Positions 1 through 8,885 of a stretch of DNA of 64,000 nt are shown one piece after another. This stretch comes from Actinomadura physcomitrii. GTDB lineage: Bacteria > Actinomycetota > Actinomycetes > Streptosporangiales > Streptosporangiaceae. The notes below the pieces were generated by a model. It was not told where the DNA came from, made no database searches, and saw only the letters and a list, made by a program, of their open reading frames with translations. The stretch lies in contig NZ_WBMS02000022.1 of the NCBI RefSeq assembly GCF_008923205.2, positions 29,064-93,063 of the forward strand, given 5' to 3'. Both the position numbers and the translations under genes were made by a program. Each line of letters begins with the position of its first letter. Positions within the stretch are counted from its first letter, which is position 1.

Positions 1-81
<81 letters not shown>

Positions 82-1083
82 TCAACGGATGAGGAGGGGG
101 TGGTCGGTGGCGGGGATCAGTTCGCCGATCACGGGGTGGCCGGGGAGTTCGGCGGCCACGAGGAGGCCGCCGGAGGTCTGGGCGTCGGCCAGGAGGAGGC
201 GGTCGTCCTCCGAGGTGGAGGCGAAGTCGGTGTGGGGGGTGACCCAGTCGAGGTTGCGGCGGGTGCCGGCGCTGACGTATCCGGCGCGGACGGCGTCGCG
301 GGCGCCGTCGAGGTAGGGGACGGCGGCGGCGTCGACGACGGCGGTGACGCCGGACGCGCGGGCCAGCTTGTAGAGGTGGCCGAGCAGCCCGAAGCCGGTG
401 ACGTCGGTGGCGCACTCGGCGCCCGCGGCGAGCGCGGCGGCGCAGGCGTCGCGGTTCAGGGCGGCCATCGACGCGACGGCGTGCGGGAAGACCTCGCCGG
501 TCGCCTTGTGCCGGTTGTTCAGGACGCCGACGCCGAGCGGCTTGGTCAGGGTGAGCGGCGTGCCGGGCTTGCCGGTGTCGTTGCGGAGCAGCCGGGCCGG
601 GTCGGCGACGCCGGTGACGGCCATGCCGTACTTCGGTTCGGGGTCGTCGACGCTGTGGCCGCCGCCGACGTGGCAGCCCGCCCGCGCGGCGACGTCCAGG
701 CCGCCGCGCAGCACCTCGCGGGCCAGGTCGAACGGGAGGACGCCGCGGGGCCAGGCGAGCAGGTTCACCGCGACGAGCGGGCGTCCGCCGACCGCGTACA
801 CGTCGGACAGGGCGTTCGCGGCGGCGATGCGGCCCCAGTCGTACGGGTCGTCGACGACGGGGGTGAAGAAGTCGGCGGTGGCGACGACGGCGGGGCCGCC
901 CGGGGCGTCCGGAAGGGTGACGACGGCGGCGTCGTCGCCGGTGTCGAGGCCGACGATCAGCTCGCCGTTCGGGTCGGCGGGGGCGGCGGTGAGCCCGGCG
1001 ACGACGTCCTCCAGCTCGCCGGGCGGGATCTTGCAGGCGCAGCCGCCGCCGTGGGCGTACTGGGTGAGCCGCTTCCCGGTCAT
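82..1083 (-). CDS. selD: Selenide, water dikinase (selenophosphate synthase)
   Basis: A 333-residue enzyme that makes selenophosphate from selenide and ATP, the selenium donor for Sec-tRNA synthesis. The N-terminus carries the family signature LTQYAHGGGCACK (residues 6-18). Cys15, Cys17 and Lys18 align with E. coli Cys17, Cys19 and Lys20, so this is the cysteine form and not a selenoprotein form. Length is normal for the family. It is the last gene of a selA-selB-selD operon on the minus strand and starts with ATG 13 bases after the selB stop. The 3' end runs straight into the C/G homopolymer hairpin. Function is confident from motif and context. Confidence 0.95.
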   Translation of the reverse strand: MTGKRLTQYAHGGGCACKIPPGELEDVVAGLTAAPADPNGELIVGLDTGDDAAVVTLPDAPGGPAVVATADFFTPVVDDPYDWGRIAAANALSDVYAVGGRPLVAVNLLAWPRGVLPFDLAREVLRGGLDVAARAGCHVGGGHSVDDPEPKYGMAVTGVADPARLLRNDTGKPGTPLTLTKPLGVGVLNNRHKATGEVFPHAVASMAALNRDACAAALAAGAECATDVTGFGLLGHLYKLARASGVTAVVDAAAVPYLDGARDAVRAGYVSAGTRRNLDWVTPHTDFASTSEDDRLLLADAQTSGGLLVAAELPGHPVIGELIPATDHPLLIR

Positions 1084-1096
1084 TGCATGCCTGCGT

Positions 1097-2881
1097 TCAT
1101 GCGGTCCTTTCGGTGCAGCGGCGGCGCAGGTCGTCCACGCGGACGGTGTAGCCCCGCTCGTCGAGGTGCTCCAGCAGCGGGACGGCGACGCGGCGGGTGG
1201 TGCCGAGCGCGCGGCGCGCCTCGCTGAGGGTGAACGGCGGGTCGAGCTTCGCCAGCAGCGCGGCGGCCTCGGCGTCGGCGCCGGGGAGCAGGACGATCCC
1301 GTCGGCGACCTTGAGCAGCGCGCCGGCCGCCGCGGCGGCGGCGATCAGCTTCGGAGTGAGGCCGAGGTCGGCGAGCCGGCCCGCGTCGGGGGCGTTGAAC
1401 GGGGCGCCGGCGAGGTCGCGGCGGACGGCGTCGACGGCCCGCCGGACGTGCGGCGGCAGTTCGGGGGCGGTGGCGGTGCCGTAGAGGCGGCCGTCGCGGC
1501 GGTGCAGGCCGGTGGCGAGGGCTTCGACGAGCGCGCGGTCGGGCAGGCCGAGCGCGCGGCGGGCGGCCTCGGCGGGCAGGCCGGGGTCGGTCGGGTGCGT
1601 GCGCGCGTGCTCGTCGACGGCGTCGCGCAGGCGGCGGCGCAGGCCGTCCCAGTGCCCGGGGTCGGCGAGCCAGTCCCCGGCGACGGGTTCGGACGGCGGC
1701 GGCACGCCCATCGCGATCAGGTCGGCGCGGCGGACGAGGCCGCGGCGGCGCAGTTCGGCGGCGCCGTCGGGGCGCGGCCCCATCGCGGCGAGCTCGCGGG
1801 CGCGCGCGGCGGCGGCGCCGCGCCGGGTGAACGGCTCGGGCCGCACGTCGAGGACCGCGACCCCGGCCGCGACGCGGTGCCGGCCCGGGTCGCGCAGCAG
1901 GGCGGTGTCCCCGGCGCGCAGCGGCAGGGGCCGCTCCAGCGCGAGCCGCGCGGTGTCCTCGCCGAGCGGGCGGACGTGCACCGGGACGGCCGCCGATCCG
2001 GCGTGCAGGACGAGCCGCCGCGGCAGGTCGCGGGCGGGGTCGCCGTGCAGCCGGACGTCGATGAGCTCGGTGGCGAGCCAGCGTCCGGGGGTGAGCAGCG
2101 CGTCGCCACGGCGCAGCGCGCCCGCGTCGGCACGGCGCAGCGCGCCGCCGCCGTGCAGGTTGACGGCGACGCGCGCGACAGCGCCGATCTCGTCGCGCTG
2201 CTCCTTGAGGCTCTGCAGGCCGCGGACCCGGACGGTCTCGCGGCCCGCCGTGAGCCGGTCGCCGACACGGATCGTGCCGGCGCCGAGCGTGCCGGTGACG
2301 ACGGTGCCGCGGCCCTGGACGGTGAAGACGCGGTCGATCCACAGCCGCACGTCGGCGGTCCGGTCGGGTTCGGGGAGCGCGGCGGTGAGGTCGGCCAGCG
2401 CGGCGCGCAGGTCGTCGAGGCCCTGCCCGGTGGCGCCGCTGACCTCGACGGCGGCAACCTCGCCGAGGGACGTGGCGGCGATCCGCTCGAGCGCGTCGTC
2501 GCGCACCCGCGCGGCGGTCGCGGCGCCCGTGAGGTCGCGGCGGGTGACGGCGAGCAGCCCGTGCCGGACGCCGAGCGCGTCGAGGACCGCGAGGTGCTCC
2601 TGCGACTGCCGCTGCCAGCCCTGGTCGGCGGCGACGACGAACAGGGCGGCGGGCACGGGCCCGACCCCGGCGAGCATGGTCGCGACGAACCGCTCATGCC
2701 CGGGGACGTCGACGAACGCGAGCGGTTCGCCGCCGGGCAGGGTGGTCCAGGCGAAGCCCAGCTCGATGGTGAGGCCGCGGCGCCGCTCCTCCTCCAGCCG
2801 GTCGGGCTCCATCCCGGTCAGCGCGCGGACGAGCGTGGACTTGCCGTGGTCGACGTGCCCTGCGGTGACGACGACGTGCAT
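1097..2881 (-). CDS. selB: Selenocysteine-specific translation elongation factor SelB
   Basis: A 594-residue GTPase that delivers Sec-tRNA to UGA codons marked by a SECIS hairpin. The G1 motif GHVDHGKST (residues 8-16) sits at the extreme N-terminus and DVPGHE (G3) follows, as in EF-Tu relatives. The long C-terminal half has the winged-helix repeats expected to bind SECIS RNA. ATG at 2881 was chosen because it lies 2 bases after the selA stop. In-frame GTG codons just upstream would overlap selA instead. The tight spacing implies translational coupling with selA and selD. Confidence 0.94.
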   Translation of the reverse strand: MHVVVTAGHVDHGKSTLVRALTGMEPDRLEEERRRGLTIELGFAWTTLPGGEPLAFVDVPGHERFVATMLAGVGPVPAALFVVAADQGWQRQSQEHLAVLDALGVRHGLLAVTRRDLTGAATAARVRDDALERIAATSLGEVAAVEVSGATGQGLDDLRAALADLTAALPEPDRTADVRLWIDRVFTVQGRGTVVTGTLGAGTIRVGDRLTAGRETVRVRGLQSLKEQRDEIGAVARVAVNLHGGGALRRADAGALRRGDALLTPGRWLATELIDVRLHGDPARDLPRRLVLHAGSAAVPVHVRPLGEDTARLALERPLPLRAGDTALLRDPGRHRVAAGVAVLDVRPEPFTRRGAAAARARELAAMGPRPDGAAELRRRGLVRRADLIAMGVPPPSEPVAGDWLADPGHWDGLRRRLRDAVDEHARTHPTDPGLPAEAARRALGLPDRALVEALATGLHRRDGRLYGTATAPELPPHVRRAVDAVRRDLAGAPFNAPDAGRLADLGLTPKLIAAAAAAGALLKVADGIVLLPGADAEAAALLAKLDPPFTLSEARRALGTTRRVAVPLLEHLDERGYTVRVDDLRRRCTERTA

Positions 2882-2883
2882 GC

Positions 2884-4221
2884 TCACCACCCTTCCGCCG
2901 CGGCGGCCACCGCGCGGGCGAGGGCGTCGTCCTGGACGGGCGGGACGGCGCGCAGGTCGAGCAGGCAGCGGCCGTCCTCGATGCGTCCCATCACCGCGGG
3001 CGAGCCGTGCCGCAGCCGCGCGGCGTACGGTTCGGGCAGCGCGACGGCCGCGCTCGGCAGGACGACGCCGGGCGCGCCGCCGCCGCCCACCGCGGCGTCG
3101 CTGTCGACAGGCGCCGCGTCGACGCCCGCCGCGCGCAGCCGGTCGGCCAGCCGCCGCGCGCGCTCGCGGAGGGACGTGACATCGGCGTTCAGCGCCTCGT
3201 CGGTCGGTGTGCGTGGGCCGCGGACGGTGGCTTCGAGCGCGGCGAGCGTCAGCTTGTCGACGCGCAGCGCGCGCGCCAGCGGGTGCCGCGACAGCCGCCG
3301 CACGTACTCCTCCTTGCCCAGGACGAGCCCGCACTGCGGTCCGCCGAGCAGCTTGTCGCCGCTGGCGGTGACCAGGTCGGCGCCCGCCTTCAGCCAGGTG
3401 GCCGCGTCGGGCTCGTCCGGCAGCAGCGGTTCGGGTCCGAGCAGGCCGGAGCCGATGTCGGCGACGACCGGGACGCCGAGCCCGGCCAGCTCCGCGACGT
3501 CCGCCGACCGGGTGAAGCCGGTGACGCGGAAGTTGGACGGGTGCACCTTGAGGATGAAGCCGGTGCCGGGGCCGACGGCCGCCGCGTAGTCGTCCGGCGA
3601 GGTGCGGTTCGTGGTGCCGACCTCGCGGAGCCGGGCGCCGGTCGCGGCGAGCAGCTCCGGTATGCGGAAGCCGTCGCCGATCTCCACCAGCTCGCCCCGG
3701 CTGACGATGATCTCGCGGTCGCCGGCGAGCGCCGTCGCGGCCAGCACCAGCGCCGCGGCGCCGTTGTTGACCACGTGCGCCGCCTCGGCCGCCGGGACCG
3801 CGTCCAGCAGCGCGGCGAGCGCGGACCGGCCGCGCCGCGCCCGCGCGCCGGTCGCGAGGTCGAGCTCGACGTCGGTCGCGCCGGACGCCACGAGCATCGC
3901 CTCGCGCGCGGCGTCCGACAGCGGGGCGCGTCCGAGGTTGGTGTGCAGCAGCACGCCGGTCGCGTTGACCACGGGCCGCAGCCCGGCCGCGGTGCCCGGC
4001 AGCGCCCCGGCCGCCGCGTCCGCGACCGCGTCCGCCGGGATCTCGCCCGCCCGCGCGCGGCGCTGCGCCGTGACGACCGCCGCCTTCACCACGCCGCGCC
4101 CGAGCCGCGCCGCCGCCTCCGCGAGCCGCGGGTCGGCGAGCACCGCGTCCGTGCGGGGGATGCGCCGCCGCCCGTCCTGCTCGCCGGGCGGCGCCGGAAC
4201 CGGCGCGGGTCCACGATCCAT
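2884..4221 (-). CDS. selA: L-seryl-tRNA(Sec) selenium transferase
   Basis: A 445-residue PLP enzyme that converts seryl-tRNA(Sec) to selenocysteinyl-tRNA(Sec) using the selenophosphate from SelD. The PLP lysine is Lys290 in SGDKLLGGPQCG, very near its position in E. coli SelA (Lys295). The N-terminal proline- and arginine-rich stretch is typical of high-GC homologues. ATG at 4221 is preferred over an in-frame start 51 bases upstream because GGAGG lies 7 bases in front of it. It is the first gene of the selABD operon, so the operon promoter should lie in the region 4222-4649. Confidence 0.95.
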   Translation of the reverse strand: MDRGPAPVPAPPGEQDGRRRIPRTDAVLADPRLAEAAARLGRGVVKAAVVTAQRRARAGEIPADAVADAAAGALPGTAAGLRPVVNATGVLLHTNLGRAPLSDAAREAMLVASGATDVELDLATGARARRGRSALAALLDAVPAAEAAHVVNNGAAALVLAATALAGDREIIVSRGELVEIGDGFRIPELLAATGARLREVGTTNRTSPDDYAAAVGPGTGFILKVHPSNFRVTGFTRSADVAELAGLGVPVVADIGSGLLGPEPLLPDEPDAATWLKAGADLVTASGDKLLGGPQCGLVLGKEEYVRRLSRHPLARALRVDKLTLAALEATVRGPRTPTDEALNADVTSLRERARRLADRLRAAGVDAAPVDSDAAVGGGGAPGVVLPSAAVALPEPYAARLRHGSPAVMGRIEDGRCLLDLRAVPPVQDDALARAVAAAAEGW

Positions 4222-4649
4222 GCGGCGACCTCCGTTGCGGGCGGCGCCGCGAGGAGACCCGGTGCGGCGCACGAGACCAGCGAGGGCTACCCCTCACCAT
4301 CGCACGCCAAACGGTTCCGGTGGTCTTCGCGCCTTCGGCGCCGCCGTGCCGCTCCTCAGGGCGTCGCGGGGACGACGGGCAAGGCTCGGCGAAGAAATCG
4401 GAAGAAGATCCCGCAAACAGGGCGCTACTCGTTGTAATGTCGCAGCCGCCCGTTTCCACGAATGCTGACAAAACACCACGGCGTTTCTTGTGTTCTCCTG
4501 CCCGGGAACCGCCGGCCTTCGTATTCCGCTGCGCGAAATCAATCCCTCCTGTACCAAACCGCGGGTCGGCTTGTCACTTCGGTGAGTGTCGCGAGGGGCG
4601 CGGGATCTCTAGCCTGGCGGCCCGGGTGTCCGCTCACGGAGGTGACACT
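4222..4649. other. Divergent intergenic region between selA and the PucR-type regulator
   Basis: These 428 bases are visibly less GC-rich than the surroundings, especially 4380-4580, as expected for two divergent promoters. No convincing coding frame, tRNA or Sec tRNA could be found: there is no T-loop GTTCGA-type signature and no long acceptor stem. A short AACAC/GTGTT dyad lies near 4472-4495. A TTG start with a perfect ribosome binding site for the rightward gene lies at the right edge. I could not identify firm -35/-10 pairs. Confidence 0.6.
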
Positions 4650-5978
4650 TTGACGGAGCTGTACGAAGGGTCGGCCGAGACCGACGATCTGTCGGCGCAG
4701 CCCTGGCGCGACGTCCCGCGCGAGGAGGCCCGGTGGATGCGGCCCCACCTGCCGGCACTGGTCGACACCATGGTCGAGGGGGTGCTGCGCAACGTCCCCG
4801 AGTACGCCCGTCCGGACGACCCCGTCTACACCGACGTGATCCGGAGCGCGGTGGCGCAGGGGATGGGGCACTTCGTGCGGATGATCGCCGACCCGGACGC
4901 GCCCTGGCAGGAGGTCCACCAGGTCTTCTTCGACATCGGCTACGGCGAGGCCGTCGAGGGGCGCAGCCTGGAGCACCTGCAGAACGCGCTGCGCGTCGCC
5001 TCCCGGACGGCCTGGCGGTACCTGTCGCGGGAGGCCGACCGGCTGAAGAAGCCGCGCGAGCTGGCGATCGCGCTCACCGAGGTGAACTTCGCCTACCTGG
5101 ACCTGCTCGCGTCCGCCGCCGCGCAGGGTTTCGCGCGGGCGCGGGAGAAGGCGGCGGGCGAGCGCGAGCAGCGCCGCGGCCGGCTGCTCAGCCTGCTGTT
5201 ATCGCATCCGCCCGCACCCCGCGACATCATCGTGGAGCAGGCGGGGCTGGCGGCCTGGCCGCTGCCCGAGCGGATCGCCGTCATCGCGCTCGACCCGCGC
5301 CCCGGCAGCGGCGGCGAGGGCCCCGCCGGGCTGCCGCCGTTCCTGCTCAGCGGCGTCGACCGGGGGCGCCCGTGCCTGGTGATGCCCGACCCCGACCGCC
5401 CCGGCGGCGCCGACCGGCTCACCGCCACCGTCGCCGGCTGGACGGGCGCGATCGGCCCGTCGGTGGCGCTGGAGGAGGCCGGGGTGTCCCTGCACTGGGC
5501 GCACCGGACGCTCGACCTGATGGCCGCCGGACGGCTCGGCGGCGCCGAGAACCCCGCCGGCGCGCGGGACCTGCCCGAGGAGACGCCCCCCGCACCCGGC
5601 CGGCAAGGGACCCGGACGCGGCGGAGCGGCGCCCCGGCCGGACGGCTCGTCCGCGCGGACCGGCACCTGCCCGAGCTGCTGCTCCAGGAGGGCTGGACGC
5701 TCGCGGAGGCGACGGCGCGGCGCCGCCTCGCGCCGCTCACCGAGCTCGGTGCGCACCGCGGCGGGCGCCTCGCGATGACGCTGCTCGAATGCCTCAAGCA
5801 CGGCTTCAACGCCACCGACGCCGCCGAAGCGCTCTGCGTGCACCCGCAGACCGTCCGGTACCGGCTCGCGCAGCTGCACGACCTGTTCGACTACGACATC
5901 GAGGACCCGGCGGTGCGGCTGGAGCTGATGCTGCTGCTCCCCGTCTGGCTGCGCGCCACCGCCGACGGGGAGCGGTGA
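4650..5978 (+). CDS. PucR/CdaR-type helix-turn-helix transcriptional regulator
   Basis: A 442-residue regulator. The C-terminus (about residues 375-440) is the PucR-type HTH, with the pattern LLECLKHGFNATDAAEALCVHPQTVRYRL. The N-terminal half is helical with no enzyme motif and resembles the sensory part of RsbR/PucR-like actinobacterial regulators. The TTG start at 4650 is preferred because GGAGGTG lies 5-9 bases upstream, although the frame stays open further 5'. The gene converges on a fatty acyl-AMP ligase with a 10-base gap, and no target gene diverges from it except the sel operon. Regulation of the neighbouring lipid genes is plausible but only inferred. Confidence 0.85.
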   Translation: MTELYEGSAETDDLSAQPWRDVPREEARWMRPHLPALVDTMVEGVLRNVPEYARPDDPVYTDVIRSAVAQGMGHFVRMIADPDAPWQEVHQVFFDIGYGEAVEGRSLEHLQNALRVASRTAWRYLSREADRLKKPRELAIALTEVNFAYLDLLASAAAQGFARAREKAAGEREQRRGRLLSLLLSHPPAPRDIIVEQAGLAAWPLPERIAVIALDPRPGSGGEGPAGLPPFLLSGVDRGRPCLVMPDPDRPGGADRLTATVAGWTGAIGPSVALEEAGVSLHWAHRTLDLMAAGRLGGAENPAGARDLPEETPPAPGRQGTRTRRSGAPAGRLVRADRHLPELLLQEGWTLAEATARRRLAPLTELGAHRGGRLAMTLLECLKHGFNATDAAEALCVHPQTVRYRLAQLHDLFDYDIEDPAVRLELMLLLPVWLRATADGER

Positions 5979-5988
5979 GGACCGCGGG

Positions 5989-7749
5989 CTACTCCTCCCC
6001 GGCGGGAACGGTCACGTACGGCAGCGTGCGGTCGAGGTAGGCCTTCCGGCACGCCGACCGGGCGATCTTGCCGCTGCTGGTGCGCGGGATCCCGCCCGGC
6101 TCGATCAGCACGAAGTCGTGCACGCGCAGGTCGTGCTGCTGCTTCACGGCGGTCCGCACGGCCTGCGCGACCTCGTCCACGTCCAGCAGCGCGATCGGCA
6201 CCCGCCGGTTCCGCTCGGCGACCACGACCAGGCCCTCGGTCTCGCCGATGTCCACCGACACCGCCGCGGTGTACTCGCGGCGGATGCCCTTGTGCGCGTT
6301 GGACACGGTGAACTCGATGTCCTGCGGGTAGTGGTTGCGGCCGTCGACGATGACCAGGTCCTTGATGCGGCCGGTGACGAACAGCTCGCCGCCGTGCCGG
6401 ACGCCGAGGTCGCCGGTGCGCAGCCACGGCCCGCGCGGCAGTCCGCCGGTGTCGCCGGACAGCTCGGCCTCGAACGTCTCCTTGGTCTGCTCCGGACGGC
6501 CCCAGTAGCCGGCCGCGACGTTCGGGCCGTGCACCCAGATCTCGCCGACCGCACCGTCCGGCTTCCGCTCGCCCGTCTCGGCGTCCACGATGATCGTGTG
6601 CTGGCCGAAGGACGTGCCGCACGCGATCAGCTGGATCGCGCCGGGGGCGTCCGGGGCGCACGGCTCGGCGGTGCCGCGGCGCAGCGCCTCGTGGTCGAAC
6701 GCGGCGCGGGTCGGCTCGCGGAACCGCGACGACGCCGACACGTACACGGTCGCCTCGGCGAGCCCGTACGCGCACACCTGCGCCTCGGGCTTCAGCCCGC
6801 AGTCCTTGAACGCCTCGTAGAACCCGGTGAGGGTGCTCTCCCGGATCGGCTCGGCGCCGTTCATGAACACCTGCACGCCGCTGAGGTCGAGCTTCGCCTT
6901 CTCCTCCTCGGTGACCTGCGCGGTGAGGTACTCGTAGGCGAAGTTCGGGCCGCCGGTGAAGGCGTGCTTCTGCTGGCTGAGCAGCTCCAGCCAGCGGACG
7001 GGCCGCATCACGAACGCGACCGGGTCCATGATCACGCCGGGGTTGCCGTAGACGAGCGGCAGCGCGACCGTCGTGACCAGGCCCATGTCGTGGAACACCG
7101 GCAGCCAGTTCACCCCGGACGACTCGCGCGGGATCCCCTCGAACGTGCGCCACAGCTGCTCGGCGTTGGTGGCGAAGTTCCCGTGCGTGATGATGACGCC
7201 CGCCGGGGTGCGGGTCGACCCGGACGTGTACTGCAGGTACGCGACGTCGTCGGGGTCGATCGGCTCCGGCGTCCAGTCGAGCGAGCCGTCCACCTCGTCC
7301 GCCACGATGATCTCGGCGGGCGCGCGGACGCCGTCGCCCGCGAGGAACGTGCGGACGGCGGGCAGCGACGCGCTCGTGGTGATGACGACGTCGGGCTCGG
7401 CGTCCTGGTAGACGGCCAGCAGCCGGTCGCCGTGGCCCGGCAGGTCCGGCGAGAACAGCGGGACGCCGATGACCCGGGCGTACATCGCGCCGAGGAACCC
7501 GGTGACGTAGTGCAGGTCCTGCGGGGCGAGCAGCGCGACGCGCCGCCCCGGCGAGGTGGCGCGGCGGATCGCGGCGGCGATCGCGCGGGCGCGCCGGTCC
7601 AGCTCGCCCCAGGTGACGTCGGTGGCGACGCCGTCCGGGTCGGTCATGTAGTCCATGAACGTGTAGGCCCGGTCGTCGGGGAAGTCCTTGGCGAACCGGG
7701 CGAGCCGCTCGATCAGCGGGGTGCGGTCGAGCGCGGGAAGGTCGGTCAT
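5989..7749 (-). CDS. Fatty acyl-AMP ligase (FadD32-like adenylate-forming enzyme)
   Basis: A 586-residue member of the ANL superfamily that activates a fatty acid as acyl-adenylate. The ATP loop YTSGSTRTPAG is at residues 174-184. YGLAEAT, RTGDLGV and the C-terminal GIPRTSSGKIARSACRKAYLD pattern (the last shown by its start and end) follow in order. Strong similarity in style to mycobacterial FadD enzymes favours FAAL over acyl-CoA ligase. FAALs normally hand the acyl group to a carrier protein of a polyketide synthase, but none is adjacent. The gene follows the desaturase in the same direction by 32 bases and is probably co-transcribed, so the substrate may be an unsaturated acid. Confidence 0.88.
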   Translation of the reverse strand: MTDLPALDRTPLIERLARFAKDFPDDRAYTFMDYMTDPDGVATDVTWGELDRRARAIAAAIRRATSPGRRVALLAPQDLHYVTGFLGAMYARVIGVPLFSPDLPGHGDRLLAVYQDAEPDVVITTSASLPAVRTFLAGDGVRAPAEIIVADEVDGSLDWTPEPIDPDDVAYLQYTSGSTRTPAGVIITHGNFATNAEQLWRTFEGIPRESSGVNWLPVFHDMGLVTTVALPLVYGNPGVIMDPVAFVMRPVRWLELLSQQKHAFTGGPNFAYEYLTAQVTEEEKAKLDLSGVQVFMNGAEPIRESTLTGFYEAFKDCGLKPEAQVCAYGLAEATVYVSASSRFREPTRAAFDHEALRRGTAEPCAPDAPGAIQLIACGTSFGQHTIIVDAETGERKPDGAVGEIWVHGPNVAAGYWGRPEQTKETFEAELSGDTGGLPRGPWLRTGDLGVRHGGELFVTGRIKDLVIVDGRNHYPQDIEFTVSNAHKGIRREYTAAVSVDIGETEGLVVVAERNRRVPIALLDVDEVAQAVRTAVKQQHDLRVHDFVLIEPGGIPRTSSGKIARSACRKAYLDRTLPYVTVPAGEE

Positions 7750-7781
7750 GCTCACAAAGCTCCTGGTACGGGAGGGACGAG

Positions 7782-8789
7782 TCAGGAGGAGGCGGCGGCG
7801 CCCGCCGGTGCGCCGGCGGGCTCGTTCTGGGAGGCCGGATCGCCGCGGCGGACACGGCGGTTCTCGAGCCGCTCGTAGTCGGGCCAGCGCACGTCCCAGA
7901 CCCAGCCGAGCCGCTCGAAGATCCAGATGACGCGGGCGCTGATGTCGATCTGGCCCTTCAGCACGCCGTGCCGGGCGCAGGTCGGGTCGGCGTGGTGCAG
8001 GTTGTGCCAGGACTCGCCGAACGACGGGATGGCCAGCCACCACACGTTGCGGGCCTTGTCGCGGGTCCGGAAGTCCTCCTTGCCGAACACGTGGCAGATC
8101 GAGTTGATCGAGAACGTGACGTGCTCGCCGACGAACACCCGCATCAGCCCGGCCCAGAACAGCGCGGTGACCGCGCCGTGCCAGGACCGGGTGAGCAGCG
8201 CGCCGAGGCCCATCGGGACCAGGAACGTCGACAGCACGATCACCGCGTAGACGGGGTCGAGGGACAGGAACCGGATGTCCCTGTCCTTCAGCAGGTCGGG
8301 CGCGTACTTGCTGCGGGACGTGCGGTCCTTGCTGAACAGCCAGCCCACGTGCGCGTGGAACAGGCCCTTGGTGAGGCCCCACACGCCCGGCCCGTACGCC
8401 CACGGGGAGTGCGGGTCGCCCTCCTGGTCGGAGTACTTGTGGTGGCGGCGGTGGTCGGCGACCCACCGGACCACCGATCCCTGCATCGCCTGCCCGCCGA
8501 GGATCGCGAGCGCGATGCGCAGCCACCGCTTGGCCTTGAAGCCGCCGTGCGTGAAGTGGCGGTGGTAGCCGACCGTGACGCCGAGGGCGTTGAGCGGGTA
8601 GAGGAAGGCGAAGATCGCGATGTCCGTCCAGCCGATCCCCCAGCCCCACAGGAAGGGCAGGGCGGCCAGCAGCCCGGCGATCGGGGCGGCCACGAACACC
8701 ACGACCGCGATGCGCTCGGGCAGCGGCACGGTGCCGGAGATGTCCGGCTGCGGGGTTCTGCTGCCGGCGTCGGCGACACCCGCTGTCAT
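7782..8789 (-). CDS. Membrane acyl-CoA (stearoyl-CoA delta-9 type) desaturase
   Basis: A 335-residue di-iron membrane desaturase. All three histidine boxes are present: HRHFTH (76-81), HRRHH (113-117) and HNLHH (262-266). Four or so hydrophobic segments lie around residues 28-72 and 178-215. The ATG at 8789 has AAGGAG 7 bases upstream. The gene is followed at 32 bases by the acyl-AMP ligase, which suggests an operon. It is separated from the upstream lipase gene by a strong hairpin. It likely introduces a cis double bond in membrane fatty acyl chains. The exact position of the double bond cannot be read from sequence. Confidence 0.93.
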   Translation of the reverse strand: MTAGVADAGSRTPQPDISGTVPLPERIAVVVFVAAPIAGLLAALPFLWGWGIGWTDIAIFAFLYPLNALGVTVGYHRHFTHGGFKAKRWLRIALAILGGQAMQGSVVRWVADHRRHHKYSDQEGDPHSPWAYGPGVWGLTKGLFHAHVGWLFSKDRTSRSKYAPDLLKDRDIRFLSLDPVYAVIVLSTFLVPMGLGALLTRSWHGAVTALFWAGLMRVFVGEHVTFSINSICHVFGKEDFRTRDKARNVWWLAIPSFGESWHNLHHADPTCARHGVLKGQIDISARVIWIFERLGWVWDVRWPDYERLENRRVRRGDPASQNEPAGAPAGAAASS

Positions 8790-8837
8790 TGCGGACTCCT
8801 TAGGAACATGAGTGCGGAGGCCCCGCCCGGCGGTTCA

Positions 8838-8862
8838 GGGCGGCCGGTCGTCCCGGCCGCCC
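8838..8862. terminator. GC hairpin between lipase and desaturase genes
   Basis: A 10-bp perfect stem, GGGCGGCCGG with CCGGCCGCCC, has a 5-base loop. It is nested inside a second stem formed by CCCCGCCCG (from about 8821) and CGGGCGGGG (to about 8878). It sits just after the lipase stop codon and before the desaturase ribosome binding site. It probably ends the lipase transcript and separates it from the desaturase operon. Confidence 0.7.
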
Positions 8863-8885
8863 GGTCCCGCGGGCGGGGTGCTGGT

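Noticed and set aside
398..3589. A 1063-codon plus-strand frame opposite selA, selB and selD
   Set aside because: Composition is low in complexity and the opposite strand encodes clear SelA/SelB/SelD motifs.
4294..4557. An 87-codon minus-strand frame upstream of selA
   Set aside because: It begins at a poor TTG without a usable ribosome binding site and has no protein-like pattern. It overlaps the expected selA promoter.
4222..4649. A Sec tRNA (selC) beside selA
   Set aside because: No 8-bp acceptor stem, long variable arm or T-loop signature could be found here or in the 1-81 region.
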